Positions 16,944-25,940 of a stretch of 42,678 nt of DNA are shown here, piece by piece; the stretch's first letter is position 1; every line of letters begins with the position of its first letter. The stretch comes from JACKAL01 sp964400355 (lineage in GTDB: Bacteria > Bdellovibrionota > Bdellovibrionia > Bdellovibrionales > JAGQZY01). Location: assembly GCA_964400355.1 (NCBI GenBank), contig CAYNTO010000025.1, forward strand, positions 1 to 42,678, in the 5' to 3' direction. Made by a program: the position numbers and the translations under genes. Below the pieces are notes generated by a model. It was not told the DNA's origin and did not search any database. It worked only from the letters and a program-made list of their open reading frames with translations.

Positions 16944-17841
16944 AACCAGAACCCGAGTGCACAGTTGTTACGGCTCCATCGTTACCGAAGTAACTGATCA
17001 CTTCGACCGTGCCTTTTAAGCGGCCTTTAATGTTACCAATGAATTGGCTGTTCTCTGGGTCATAAACTTCTTCTTGAGCCTCTACAATACGAAGCACATC
17101 ACCGATGTTGAGACCCGATTGGCGTCCGGCGTTTAAATACACACGTTCGCCGCGCACCAGTGCCACTCGCCCCTCCCAAGAGAACTTGTTGAGAGCATTG
17201 ATGAGCACCGGAATGGTTTTATCGAATGCGGTTTCCACGACGAATTGAACGGCGGTGGGATCGTCTTGAATGTCTTTGTCGGTAAAGGATTTTTCGGCGA
17301 TACGGGTGAGGCTTTCCTGCAGATCGGCCTCACGAGCATCGGTCACCATGACCTGACCGCTGCGCACCGAAATCACACGCAACTCCACGTTGGCTTTGAT
17401 TTGTGCTTTCACGCGGCGAAACACTCCCACGGAATCTCCACGCCGAGTCGTTGCGATGTCTTTTACAACGCCCTCGACGATGGCATGAACCCCTGTGAGT
17501 TTTAGTTTTTTGGCAATGTCCTCGCTCTTGTAGGTATTCCCGGAGCGGTAATCGGCGAGATTGGTGAGCCCCACCGCATCGGCGTGGAGTATGATCACCT
17601 CATCGGTTTTTTGAAGCTCCGACAAAAAGCGGGTGCGTGCCTCTTCGATATAGGTGGAGCCATTGTACGACGACTGATTGAGAAACGGTAAGACCACGAT
17701 GCGCTTACGCATCTCATTGCCTTTGCGCGAAGAGAACATCTCTTGTTTGGTTTTTACCGTGCGATCTTTGGTGTGTATTATGGAACAGCTGACGGCAAAA
17801 ATACTCAAACCTAAAACGGCAATATTATTGAAAATGCGCAT
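16912..17841 (-). CDS. CsgG/FlgT-like outer-membrane lipoprotein
   Basis: 309 residues with a lipoprotein signal (Cys19 in AVSCS). Residues 45-215 have the CsgG/TolB-N type pattern: R-K-R-I-V-V-L-P-F-L-N-Q-S, an LSEL helix, then A-I-V-E-G-V-V and V-E-L-R-V-I-S-V-R-S-G-Q-V. The C-terminal domain (230-309) contains V-Y-L-N-A-G-R-Q-S-G-L-N-I-G-D-V-L-R-I, a small beta domain also seen at the C-terminus of FlgT, a flagellar collar protein. It may be a secretion or envelope-ring component. It starts three bases after the stop of the upstream envelope gene, so the two probably work together. Family similarity is by eye. Confidence 0.7.
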   Translation of the reverse strand: MRIFNNIAVLGLSIFAVSCSIIHTKDRTVKTKQEMFSSRKGNEMRKRIVVLPFLNQSSYNGSTYIEEARTRFLSELQKTDEVIILHADAVGLTNLADYRSGNTYKSEDIAKKLKLTGVHAIVEGVVKDIATTRRGDSVGVFRRVKAQIKANVELRVISVRSGQVMVTDAREADLQESLTRIAEKSFTDKDIQDDPTAVQFVVETAFDKTIPVLINALNKFSWEGRVALVRGERVYLNAGRQSGLNIGDVLRIVEAQEEVYDPENSQFIGNIKGRLKGTVEVISYFGNDGAVTTVHSGSGFKENDLVEFY

Positions 17842-17844
17842 AGC

Positions 17845-18753
17845 TTATTTTACAGCACTCTGCGGGCGAACATCAAATATCACTTGCGACTTGCTCGAAC
17901 TCACGACTTGAGTCATAAAGCCTTCGAGTCGCGCCTCTCTGAGCTCGCGGCCCAGCTCTTCGCCGCCGCCGTCGTACTCGACGAACATCCCCAGTGTGTC
18001 CCGCTCCTGATAACTTTGGGCGATGTTTCTAATTTTAGAAATGTGATTTTTTAAATAGCGCTGAAGTATTTCTAGCTGATTGTGATCAAACGTGCCGTTG
18101 ACAATCAGTTCGAGGCGCTGGCTCTCCGTAGGACGGTAGTCCTCTATGCGTTTTTCCACCGCCGCACGCACATCGGTCCAAAGTTCCCCACCGGTCTCTA
18201 GAAAGCGCGCATAATCGACGGCATAGAGATCCACCACCCGGTGCACCTCGCCCACTTTGTTAAACAGAGGCGCGCGCAACAACTCAAGGCGCACTTTCAA
18301 ACGTTGGCCTGCGGGAATCACCGCGCTCTTCTCGATGATTAAGTCTCCAACCATTAAAACTTCGGTATTGAGTGATTTAGAAATAGCCAGCATATCGGCG
18401 GTTGATAAAACGGTCTTCTGCAAATTTTCGCGAAACTTTACAGTATTTTTGTAAGGATCCATAAAATGAATCACCTTGCCGTTTTCCTTACCGAGATAGT
18501 GCATCAACTGCGCAGAGAGCTTTTGCGCATCGGCACTGGCCGTATCCGTTTCGCTCCACCAATTGTAGGTGGAATCTTTGTCCACATCGTAAATGGTAAT
18601 GAGGGGGAGGATAGTCACTTCTTTCTTCTTTGGGGAGTGCTCCTGAGTCGGCGCTGCAAACGCCCCGCTCATTCCCAGTAACAGTGCGCTAAGGAACAAC
18701 TTCAATAAAGTCAGGCGTGCCCAAGTCTGTTTTGAGAGAATCGAATAGGTCAT
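17845..18753 (-). CDS. Exported protein of unknown function paired with CsgG-like protein
   Basis: 302 residues with a signal peptide (about 1-34, LFLSALLLGMSGAFA-APT). Residues 45-190 repeat the theme of the following gene: K-K-E-V-T-I-L-P-L-I, a long helix, then L-M-V-G-D-L-I-I and R-L-K-V-R-L-E-L-L-R. This suggests a divergent CsgG/TolB-N-like domain. Residues 210-300 look like an alpha/beta domain that binds or oligomerises. The first 65 bases overlap the 3' end of dnaE in another frame, and a GGGAG 13 bases upstream could support this start. Tight linkage with the CsgG-like gene suggests a joint envelope complex, possibly flagellar; that is inference. Confidence 0.7.
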   Translation of the reverse strand: MTYSILSKQTWARLTLLKLFLSALLLGMSGAFAAPTQEHSPKKKEVTILPLITIYDVDKDSTYNWWSETDTASADAQKLSAQLMHYLGKENGKVIHFMDPYKNTVKFRENLQKTVLSTADMLAISKSLNTEVLMVGDLIIEKSAVIPAGQRLKVRLELLRAPLFNKVGEVHRVVDLYAVDYARFLETGGELWTDVRAAVEKRIEDYRPTESQRLELIVNGTFDHNQLEILQRYLKNHISKIRNIAQSYQERDTLGMFVEYDGGGEELGRELREARLEGFMTQVVSSSKSQVIFDVRPQSAVK

Positions 18754-21700
18754 TAGATAACAGTACTCCCTTAGGATCCAATATATCCAAAAGAACCTTC
18801 TTTTCTAACTCCGGCAGCGCTAATTCAAACGAAAGTCGAGTTTCGCCTGGGTAAGATCGCAGTTTTTGCTGCAAAATTTCCATTTTTGCCGAACGGGATT
18901 GATCTAAACGAAACACTACTTTTTTGGCTTTTCCGAGAAGATCCGACACAGCCTTGACCTCTTCGAGAAGCAGCTTCATCGCATCTCCCTCTTTCTCGAG
19001 CACGGCGACGATGCGAATCGGCTGGTCCGACTTTAGCAACGTTTCGTATTTCGCAAAGGAATCGGGAAAAGCAATCAACTCGACGGACCCGTGAATGTCT
19101 TCAAACTGGAGAAAAGCCATACGCGTGCCTTTTTTGGTGATGATTTCACGGCGTTCGGAAATCACGCCAATCATCGCCACTTTCTTTTTATGCGCTACGT
19201 TTTTAAGATCGGAAAGATTCGCATCTACCCATGGGCGGCAGAACATATCGTAGCCGGCCAGCGGGTGGTCGCTCAGGTAAAATCCCAGCACTTCCTTTTC
19301 AAAAGACAACTGCGCGCTCTGCTTCCAAAGCTCCACATCGGGGAGTTCGAACGCATCAGTTCCGCTTTCCTGATCCATCATTTCAAACAACGACGACTGC
19401 CCCACCTCTTGATCGCGGCGCTTGGCCTCGACCAGTTCGATGATCTTGTCGTAACCGCTAAACATTTGCGCGCGATGAAATCCAAAGTTATCCAGGGCTC
19501 CTGCCTTGATAAGGCACTCCACCACTTTTTTATTCACGCGGCGAAGATCCACAACCTCAAAAAACTGCTGAAGGCTCTCAAACTTTTGATCGGGCAGTTT
19601 TTCGCGCGCCTCGATAATGGCCTCCACCGCCGCCTGTCCCACACCTTTAATCGCTCCGAGGCTGTAATAAACGGCATCACCTTTGGCATTGAATTTAAAG
19701 TTGGAAAAATTGATATGCGGCGGTTGAATTTCGATACCGCGGCGGCGACATAATTTTATGTAACGCACGACCTTGTCGGTGTCCGACATTTCCGTCGAGA
19801 GAAGAGCGGCAAAAAATTCGACAGGATAATAGTGCTTGAGCCATGCGGTTTGCGCGGCGATCACACAGTAAGCGGCGGCATGGGATTTGTTAAATCCGTA
19901 ATTTGCAAATTCGGCCATGAGATCAAAAAGTTCTTCTGACTTCTTTCTATCGTGCCCATTTTTGAGCGCTCCCGAAACGAAGCGGTCTTTTTGTTTGGCC
20001 ATCTCTTCGGCAATCTTTTTACCCATCGCGCGGCGAAGGATATCGGCCTCACCCAACGAATAGGAGGCGATCTTTGAGGCAATCAACTGCACCTGTTCCT
20101 GGTACACAATAATTCCGTAGGTTTCCTTTAAAACATCTTCAAGCTCAGGGAACAAGTACTCCACTTTTGCTTGTCCATGCTTACGCTTGGTGTATTCAGG
20201 AATCATGTCCATCGGACCCGGGCGATAGAGCGCGTTGATGGCGGTGATGTCTTCAAAACAGGTGGGCTTGATCTTTCTCAAGGCATCGGTAATGCCATCA
20301 CCTTCGAACTGGAACACTCCCGCGCTGTCACCATTGGACATCAATGTGTAGATAGCAGGATCACTCATCGGGATCTCTTGGGATAAAATTTTTCTCCCGC
20401 GGTTCTTCTCAATGAGGCGCAAAGTGTCCTGAATGTGAGTGAGGGTCTTTAATCCTAAAAAATCGAACTTGATAAGACCGATTTTTTCCGCATGCTTCAT
20501 GTCGTACTGAATAACGTTTTCGCCGTCCGCGCCCTTATACAGTGGCGCGTGGTCGACCAGATTCCCATCGGCAATGACCACCCCGGCGGCGTGAATCCCG
20601 GCGTGTCTCACCAAGCCTTCCACTTTGATCGCCAAATCCATCATGGTGTTCACTTGGGGGTTGGCTTCCATTTCCTCGCGAATACGCGGCTCCATCTCGA
20701 TGGCTTCACTGAGAGTGATTCCCAATTTGTCGGGCATGAGCTTCGAGATAACATCCACTTCCGCGTAGGCCATTCCCAGAACACGACCCACATCGCGAAT
20801 CGCCGCACGCGCTTGCAAACGCCCGTAAGTGATAATTTGCGAAACACTCTGAAAGCCGTACTTTTCGGTCACATATTTGATCACATCTCCGCGGCCCTCT
20901 TGACAAAAATCCACGTCGAAATCTGGCATGCTCACTCGTTCAGGATTGAGGAAACGCTCAAAAATAAGGGAGTAACGAACCGGATCCAGATCGGTGATCT
21001 TCAGCGTGTAAGCAACGAGAGATCCTGCACCGGATCCCCGCCCCGGGCCCACCGGAATGTCGTGGGTCTTGGCCCAGTTGATGAAATCTTGAACGATCAA
21101 GAAGTAACCTAAGAAGCCCATATTCTCGATCACACCGATTTCGTATTTTAAGCGCTCATAGTACGAGGGTTTGAGCTCTTCTTGAACAGTTTCGCCGCGT
21201 TTTTCTGATTCCAGAAAGCGCTCTTCTAATCCCTGTTTGGTCAATCGCTCCATCTCCTCAACCAGAGTCACGCCCGGAGGAGTTGGAAAAGAGGGAAGAT
21301 GGTAAATGGCTTTGCCCTTATCATCTTTGATTTTAAATTTTAAATCGCATCGATCCGCAATCACCAATGTGTTTTCGTGAGCCTCGGGAATATCCTGAAA
21401 CAGATTGCGCATTTGTTCCGCAGACTTAAAGTAAAACTCGTCGGAGCCCAGCCTAAAACGGGAGTTGTCGTTAATGGTTTTGTTGCTCCCGATACAAATT
21501 AAAACCTCTTGTGCCAATTGCTCTTCGCGCTTGAGATAGTGGACATCGTTGCCCGCAACCACAGGAATACCAAGGTCTTTCCCCGCCTGCTGAAGAAACG
21601 GGTTGAGCTGATCCCACTCGGGCAAACCCATGCGGTTTAACTCCAGATACAAACGATCCTTAAATATCGACTTTAAGTTTTTTATTTTATCGAGTGCGAT

Positions 21701-22147
21701 ATCTGGACCTGCTTTTAAGAAGGCCTGCGCCACGTCGCCGTACAAACCACCGGTCAATGCGATGAGATCTGACGAGTATTTTTCTAAAACCTCGTAATCG
21801 ATGCGCGGCTTATAGTAAAAACCCTCCTGATAACCGATGGAGCTTAAATGACAGAGATTTTGATAACCCAAAAAGTTTTGCGCGAGCAGCACGATGCGTG
21901 TGGACTTCCCCTCACCCTTAGCGAGCCGTGAGCCCGGAGCCAAATATGCATCTAAACCCACAAGTGGTTTTACACCGGCATCTTTGCATGCAAAATAAAA
22001 CTCAATAGCACCAAACATGTTGCCATTATCGGTGAGTGCTACCGCCGGCATATTGAGTCTCGCCGCGGTCCCTGCGATCTTTTTGGCCACCGGAGTGGCC
22101 TCTAAGAGCGAGTATTGAGAATGCACATGCAAGTGAACAAACGACAT
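18689..22147 (-). CDS. dnaE: DNA polymerase III subunit alpha
   Basis: 1152 residues, complete. This is the replicative polymerase. The PHP domain is at 1-270 (HLHVHSQYSLLEA), and the polymerase active-site aspartates lie in MPDFDVDF (D409, D411) after the PGRGSGAGS loop (368-376). The third Asp is in LIKFDFLGLKTL. The fingers region (NALYRPGPMDMI), HhH motif and an OB fold near residue 980-1070 (GVISERREIITKKGTRMAFLQFED) are present. The domain order is that of DnaE1. It starts one base after the guaA stop, using GGGAGTAGA as ribosome site, so it is coupled to guaA. The 3' end overlaps the next gene by 65 bases. Confidence 0.97.
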   Translation of the reverse strand: MSFVHLHVHSQYSLLEATPVAKKIAGTAARLNMPAVALTDNGNMFGAIEFYFACKDAGVKPLVGLDAYLAPGSRLAKGEGKSTRIVLLAQNFLGYQNLCHLSSIGYQEGFYYKPRIDYEVLEKYSSDLIALTGGLYGDVAQAFLKAGPDIALDKIKNLKSIFKDRLYLELNRMGLPEWDQLNPFLQQAGKDLGIPVVAGNDVHYLKREEQLAQEVLICIGSNKTINDNSRFRLGSDEFYFKSAEQMRNLFQDIPEAHENTLVIADRCDLKFKIKDDKGKAIYHLPSFPTPPGVTLVEEMERLTKQGLEERFLESEKRGETVQEELKPSYYERLKYEIGVIENMGFLGYFLIVQDFINWAKTHDIPVGPGRGSGAGSLVAYTLKITDLDPVRYSLIFERFLNPERVSMPDFDVDFCQEGRGDVIKYVTEKYGFQSVSQIITYGRLQARAAIRDVGRVLGMAYAEVDVISKLMPDKLGITLSEAIEMEPRIREEMEANPQVNTMMDLAIKVEGLVRHAGIHAAGVVIADGNLVDHAPLYKGADGENVIQYDMKHAEKIGLIKFDFLGLKTLTHIQDTLRLIEKNRGRKILSQEIPMSDPAIYTLMSNGDSAGVFQFEGDGITDALRKIKPTCFEDITAINALYRPGPMDMIPEYTKRKHGQAKVEYLFPELEDVLKETYGIIVYQEQVQLIASKIASYSLGEADILRRAMGKKIAEEMAKQKDRFVSGALKNGHDRKKSEELFDLMAEFANYGFNKSHAAAYCVIAAQTAWLKHYYPVEFFAALLSTEMSDTDKVVRYIKLCRRRGIEIQPPHINFSNFKFNAKGDAVYYSLGAIKGVGQAAVEAIIEAREKLPDQKFESLQQFFEVVDLRRVNKKVVECLIKAGALDNFGFHRAQMFSGYDKIIELVEAKRRDQEVGQSSLFEMMDQESGTDAFELPDVELWKQSAQLSFEKEVLGFYLSDHPLAGYDMFCRPWVDANLSDLKNVAHKKKVAMIGVISERREIITKKGTRMAFLQFEDIHGSVELIAFPDSFAKYETLLKSDQPIRIVAVLEKEGDAMKLLLEEVKAVSDLLGKAKKVVFRLDQSRSAKMEILQQKLRSYPGETRLSFELALPELEKKVLLDILDPKGVLLSNDLFDSLKTDLGTPDFIEVVP

Positions 22148-22148
22148 T

Positions 22149-23681
22149 CTACTCCCACTCGATCGTGCCCGGAGGCTTGCTGGTCACATCGTAGACGACA
22201 CGATTGACGCCATGAACTTCGTTAGTGATTCGATTAGAAACCTTTTGCAAAAACTGCGGAGTGAAAGGATACCAATCGGCCGTCATACCATCTTTAGAGG
22301 TGACGGCTCGGAGGGCTAAAACTTTACTGTAGGTGCGCGCATCTCCTTGAACACCTACGGTGTACACCGGCAATAGAACACAGAACGCCTGCCAGATCTC
22401 ATCGTAGAGATTGTTTTTTTTGAGTTCATCGATGTAAATGGCGTCGCAGTCCTTGAGAACATCCAAACTCTCTTGCGTGACCTCACCCAGCACGCGAATC
22501 GCAAGCCCCGGGCCGGGAAACGGATGGCGCCCTAAACTCTCCTCGGGGATCTTCATCTCGCGGCCAATGGCACGCACCTCATCCTTAAACAGCTCGCGCA
22601 CGGGCTCGACAAGTTTTAGATTCATTTTTTCCGGTAGGCCGCCCACGTTGTGGTGCGATTTGATCGTAACGTTTTCTCCGCGCAACGAAATACTTTCGAT
22701 CACGTCGGGGTACAGTGTCCCCTGCGCCAGCCAATTGGCCTTAAGTTTTAAGTTTTTAATGTTTTTATCGAACACTTCAATAAACGTGCGGCCAATGGCT
22801 TTGCGCTTTTCTTCAGGATCAGATTTGCCTTTAAGTGCCGACATAAAGGTCTCAACTTCGTCCACACCGTGAACATTGAGACCCATTTTTTTATAGCGAG
22901 CCATCACCTCTTCGAATTCATTCTTTCTGAGCAATCCGTTGTTCACAAACACGCAGTGCACGCGGTTCGCGCCGATGGCCTTGGTGCACAGAGTGGCCAC
23001 AACTGTGGAATCCACCCCTCCGCTCAATGCACAAAGAATCTCGCCGTCTTTACCCACCTGGTCCTGAATGCCCTCCATGAGTTTTTCAACAATGTTGCCC
23101 GGCTGCCAACTCGCCTTGGCCTTGCACATATCAAAAACAAAATGCTTGAGCATCTCTTCACCAAACTGGGTGTGCGTCACCTCGGGGTGGAACTGAAAGG
23201 TCAGCACATTGTCACTCACCATCACCGCCGGATGGCCACTATCGGAGCGCGCGATGATTTCGAATCCCGGTGGCGGCACTTTGATCACATCGCCGTGGCT
23301 CATCCACACTTGGTGCTCCTTGGGAATTCCCGCTTTGAGCGGCTTCACCCATTCAATTTTTTTTAATCCATACTCGCGGTCTCGGGCCAGCTCCACAATG
23401 CCGCCCAATCCTTTGGTGAGAAGCTGCATGCCGTAGCAAATGCCGAGCACAGGAGCCACTGCTGAAAGGTTTTGAACATCTCTTAAAGGAGCCTCCTTGG
23501 CATTCACCGATTGGGGTCCACCGCTCAAAATAATTCCGTAAGGATTTTTTGTTTTTATATCTTCGAAACTGATATCAAACGGGACAATCTCTGAGAACAC
23601 TTGGAACTCGCGCAATCGCCGAGCAATGAGCTGCGTGACTTGAGAGCCAAAATCCAAAATTAAAAATCCACGTTCAGTCAT
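22149..23681 (-). CDS. guaA: GMP synthase (glutamine-hydrolysing)
   Basis: 510 residues from the ATG at 23681, where homologues start; an in-frame extension of 42 codons upstream has no family similarity. It converts XMP to GMP using glutamine and ATP. The class I glutamine amidotransferase triad is C82 (GICYGMQLL), H165 and E167 (FQFHPEVTHT); the ATP pyrophosphatase P-loop LSGGVDS is at 219-225, and the C-terminal dimerisation domain ends in KPPGTIEWE, the usual end. A hairpin (23697-23715) lies 15 bases ahead of the start. It follows guaB and is directly followed by dnaE. Confidence 0.97.
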   Translation of the reverse strand: MTERGFLILDFGSQVTQLIARRLREFQVFSEIVPFDISFEDIKTKNPYGIILSGGPQSVNAKEAPLRDVQNLSAVAPVLGICYGMQLLTKGLGGIVELARDREYGLKKIEWVKPLKAGIPKEHQVWMSHGDVIKVPPPGFEIIARSDSGHPAVMVSDNVLTFQFHPEVTHTQFGEEMLKHFVFDMCKAKASWQPGNIVEKLMEGIQDQVGKDGEILCALSGGVDSTVVATLCTKAIGANRVHCVFVNNGLLRKNEFEEVMARYKKMGLNVHGVDEVETFMSALKGKSDPEEKRKAIGRTFIEVFDKNIKNLKLKANWLAQGTLYPDVIESISLRGENVTIKSHHNVGGLPEKMNLKLVEPVRELFKDEVRAIGREMKIPEESLGRHPFPGPGLAIRVLGEVTQESLDVLKDCDAIYIDELKKNNLYDEIWQAFCVLLPVYTVGVQGDARTYSKVLALRAVTSKDGMTADWYPFTPQFLQKVSNRITNEVHGVNRVVYDVTSKPPGTIEWE

Positions 23682-23696
23682 AGAGTTCCCCGAGTG

Positions 23697-23715
23697 TGCA
23701 GGCCGGAGGCCTGCA
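23697..23715. promoter_or_regulatory. Hairpin in the guaA leader
   Basis: Perfect arms tgcaggcc (23697-23704) and ggcctgca (23708-23715) with a 3-base loop lie between guaB and guaA, 15 bases ahead of the guaA ATG. It lacks a T-run, so it is not a standard terminator; it could limit guaA translation or mark an mRNA processing point. Confidence 0.45.
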
Positions 23716-23851
23716 AATATTATGTTAAGTTTCAAATTTTTGAAAAAAATTTGATAAAAAACCTTTCTTTCAAAGCACGTATTTACTTTAAAAAGAAAGT
23801 AGAACACCTACTGTCTTCCAAAGATATTTCCGTGCTATTTGCACAGTCGAT

Positions 23852-25309
23852 TTACTCCAATCGATAGTTCGGCGCCTCTTTCGTAATCGCCACGTCATGG
23901 ACATGGGATTCACGGTGCCCCTGAGTGCTGATGCGGACAAACTTTGCTTTCTTTTGCAAATCTGCGATGTCTTTAGCACCTACGTAGCCCATTCCCGAGC
24001 GCAACCCGCCAATCATCTGATGAATGATGGCACTGGCGGAACCGCGATACGGCACTCGGCCTTCGATGCCCTCGGGCACCAATTTGTCGTTCTCTTCCAC
24101 ATCGGCCTGAAAATAACGATCGCGAGATCCAATCTTCATGGCACCCAAACTTCCCATTCCGCGGTAGGATTTATAACTGCGGCCTTGATACAAAATCGTC
24201 TCTCCCGGGCTCTCATCTGCTCCGGCTAGTAGATTTCCGACCATCACACACCCGGCACCGAGGCCCATGGCTTTTGCGATATCGCCAGAGTATTTAATCC
24301 CACCATCGGCAATAATGGATTTCCCCATTTTCTTTGCCACTTCGGAACACACCTGAACAGCCGAGGCTTGTGGCATTCCCACACCCGCTACAATACGCGT
24401 GGTGCAAATACTGCCGGGGCCCACGCCCACTTTTACCACATCGGCTTTGCGCTTGAGGAGCTCCTCTGTGGCTTCTGGTGTTACCACATTGCCTGCCACC
24501 AATATGATGTCGGGATACTTTTCCGCAACCCAGTCAACCATAGTGAGTACATTTTTTGAATGCCCATGTGCTGTATCTACCGCAATCACATCCACACCAT
24601 GAGATACCAGCGCATCCACGCGCTCGCGGCTGGTGGCATCGATTCCTACCGCAGCGCCTACCATGAGGCGCCCCTTGGAATCCTTAGAGCCCAATGGAAA
24701 AGCTTTTGATTTTTCGATATCTTTGATGGTCATTAAGCCAGCGAGTTCGCCCGCTTTATTCACGATCGGTAATTTTTCGATGCGGTGTTTTTGTAAAAGG
24801 GCCTTTGCCTCTTCCATGCTCACACCCACACCGGCCGTGACCAAATTTTCTTTAGTCATCAGGTTGCTCACCGGTTGATTGGGATTTTTCTCAAAGCGCA
24901 AATCGCGATTGGTGAGAATGCCTACGAGTTTTCCATTAACAGTTATCGGCACGCCGCTGATGGAGTATTTGCGCATGAGCTCCATGGCCTGGCTCACTAA
25001 AGCATCTGGACCGAGTGTGATGGGATCGATGATCATTCCGCTTTCGTATTTTTTTACCTTTTCAACCTCTAGAGCCTGTTCGCCGATGGTCATGTTCTTA
25101 TGAATAATTCCAAGCCCACCCATCTGCGCCAGCACCCGTGCCATTTTGTTTTCGGTAACGGTATCCATCGCCGCAGATAAAATCGGCACATTGAGATAGA
25201 AATCGCGAGCAAAATACGTGCGCGTGTTCACTTCACTGGGCACAACGTCCGAATACTGCGGTAAGAGCAGTAGATCGTCGTAGGTAAATGTTTCTTCGAA
25301 AGCTTTCAT
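23852..25309 (-). CDS. guaB: Inosine-5'-monophosphate dehydrogenase
   Basis: 485 residues, starting at ATG 25309; a GTG two codons earlier overlaps the ribosome site TAAGGAG and is unlikely. It oxidises IMP to XMP with NAD, the rate-limiting step of GMP synthesis. The TIM barrel is interrupted by a CBS domain pair (about 93-205), a nucleotide-sensing module. The catalytic cysteine is C302 in GPGSICTTRIVAGVG, and the mobile flap GMGSLGAM is present near 390. It is cotranscribed with guaA (170 bases on) and begins 9 bases after the gamma-CA-like gene stop. Confidence 0.97.
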   Translation of the reverse strand: MKAFEETFTYDDLLLLPQYSDVVPSEVNTRTYFARDFYLNVPILSAAMDTVTENKMARVLAQMGGLGIIHKNMTIGEQALEVEKVKKYESGMIIDPITLGPDALVSQAMELMRKYSISGVPITVNGKLVGILTNRDLRFEKNPNQPVSNLMTKENLVTAGVGVSMEEAKALLQKHRIEKLPIVNKAGELAGLMTIKDIEKSKAFPLGSKDSKGRLMVGAAVGIDATSRERVDALVSHGVDVIAVDTAHGHSKNVLTMVDWVAEKYPDIILVAGNVVTPEATEELLKRKADVVKVGVGPGSICTTRIVAGVGMPQASAVQVCSEVAKKMGKSIIADGGIKYSGDIAKAMGLGAGCVMVGNLLAGADESPGETILYQGRSYKSYRGMGSLGAMKIGSRDRYFQADVEENDKLVPEGIEGRVPYRGSASAIIHQMIGGLRSGMGYVGAKDIADLQKKAKFVRISTQGHRESHVHDVAITKEAPNYRLE

Positions 25310-25318
25310 GCTCACTCC

Positions 25319-25939
25319 TTAGTTTTTCTTCGTGCTATCAGCACTCGGCTGTGGCGAACTGGTCGTGCCCGGTTTTATCGCTTGCGCTGAATCTGGCATT
25401 TCATCAGGTTTGTAATCTGCAAAATGGTCAGGGCCGTACCACGTTGTATAGAACTTATAGTTTTCTGCGGATTGTTTTAAAAATGCCTTTTCCGCATCGT
25501 TGAGTTTGCGAACGGCTTTTGCCGGGCGCCCCAAGTACAACCATTCGGATTCAGTCTTGGTACCTTCGGTGAGAAGTGCGCCAGCACCGATAAACGAGCG
25601 AGGTGCCACCACACAGCCATCCATCACCATGGCCTGCATGCCGATAAAGGCTTCGTCACCGATGGTGCAGCCGTGAAGCATGCACTGGTGACCAACAGTG
25701 ACGCGATCACCGATGGTGGTTCCAAATTTTTTATAGGTGCCGTGAATCACTGTGCCGTCTTGAATGTTGGTTTCTTTACCAATCACAATCGGCATCACAT
25801 CGCCGCGCAAAACTGTGCTGTACCAAATAGAACTCTTCTCACCGATCGTAACCGCACCGATGATTTGCGCCGTGGGCGCAAGGAAAACATTAGAATTTAT
25901 TTGGATTTTCATCTCGGGCAAAGTGGTGAGGTGAGCCAT
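25319..25939 (-). CDS. Gamma-carbonic-anhydrase-family protein (left-handed beta helix)
   Basis: 206 residues with hexapeptide repeats of a left-handed beta helix (residues 12-150, I-G-A-V-T-I-G, F-I-G-M-Q-A-M-V-M-D-G). Three histidines typical of the gamma-CA metal site are kept: H66 (TVIHGTYKK), H84 and H89 (VGHQCMLHGC), with the same 5-residue spacing as in Methanosarcina Cam. R45, D47 (LRGD) and Q60 (NIQDGT) are also present. Many members of this YrdA/PaaY group have weak or no CO2 hydration activity, so the reaction is uncertain. The C-terminal 55 residues are longer than usual, ending in Ser/Lys-rich sequence. It starts one base after the preceding gene, and guaB follows. Confidence 0.85.
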   Translation of the reverse strand: MAHLTTLPEMKIQINSNVFLAPTAQIIGAVTIGEKSSIWYSTVLRGDVMPIVIGKETNIQDGTVIHGTYKKFGTTIGDRVTVGHQCMLHGCTIGDEAFIGMQAMVMDGCVVAPRSFIGAGALLTEGTKTESEWLYLGRPAKAVRKLNDAEKAFLKQSAENYKFYTTWYGPDHFADYKPDEMPDSAQAIKPGTTSSPQPSADSTKKN

Positions 25940-25940
25940 G

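Noticed and set aside
20492..21112. 206-residue open frame antisense to dnaE
   Set aside because: Lies wholly within the dnaE coding region with no family features or ribosome site; a shadow of dnaE codon bias.
23697..23715. Terminator between guaB and guaA
   Set aside because: Strong stem but no T-run on either side, so recorded as a leader hairpin.
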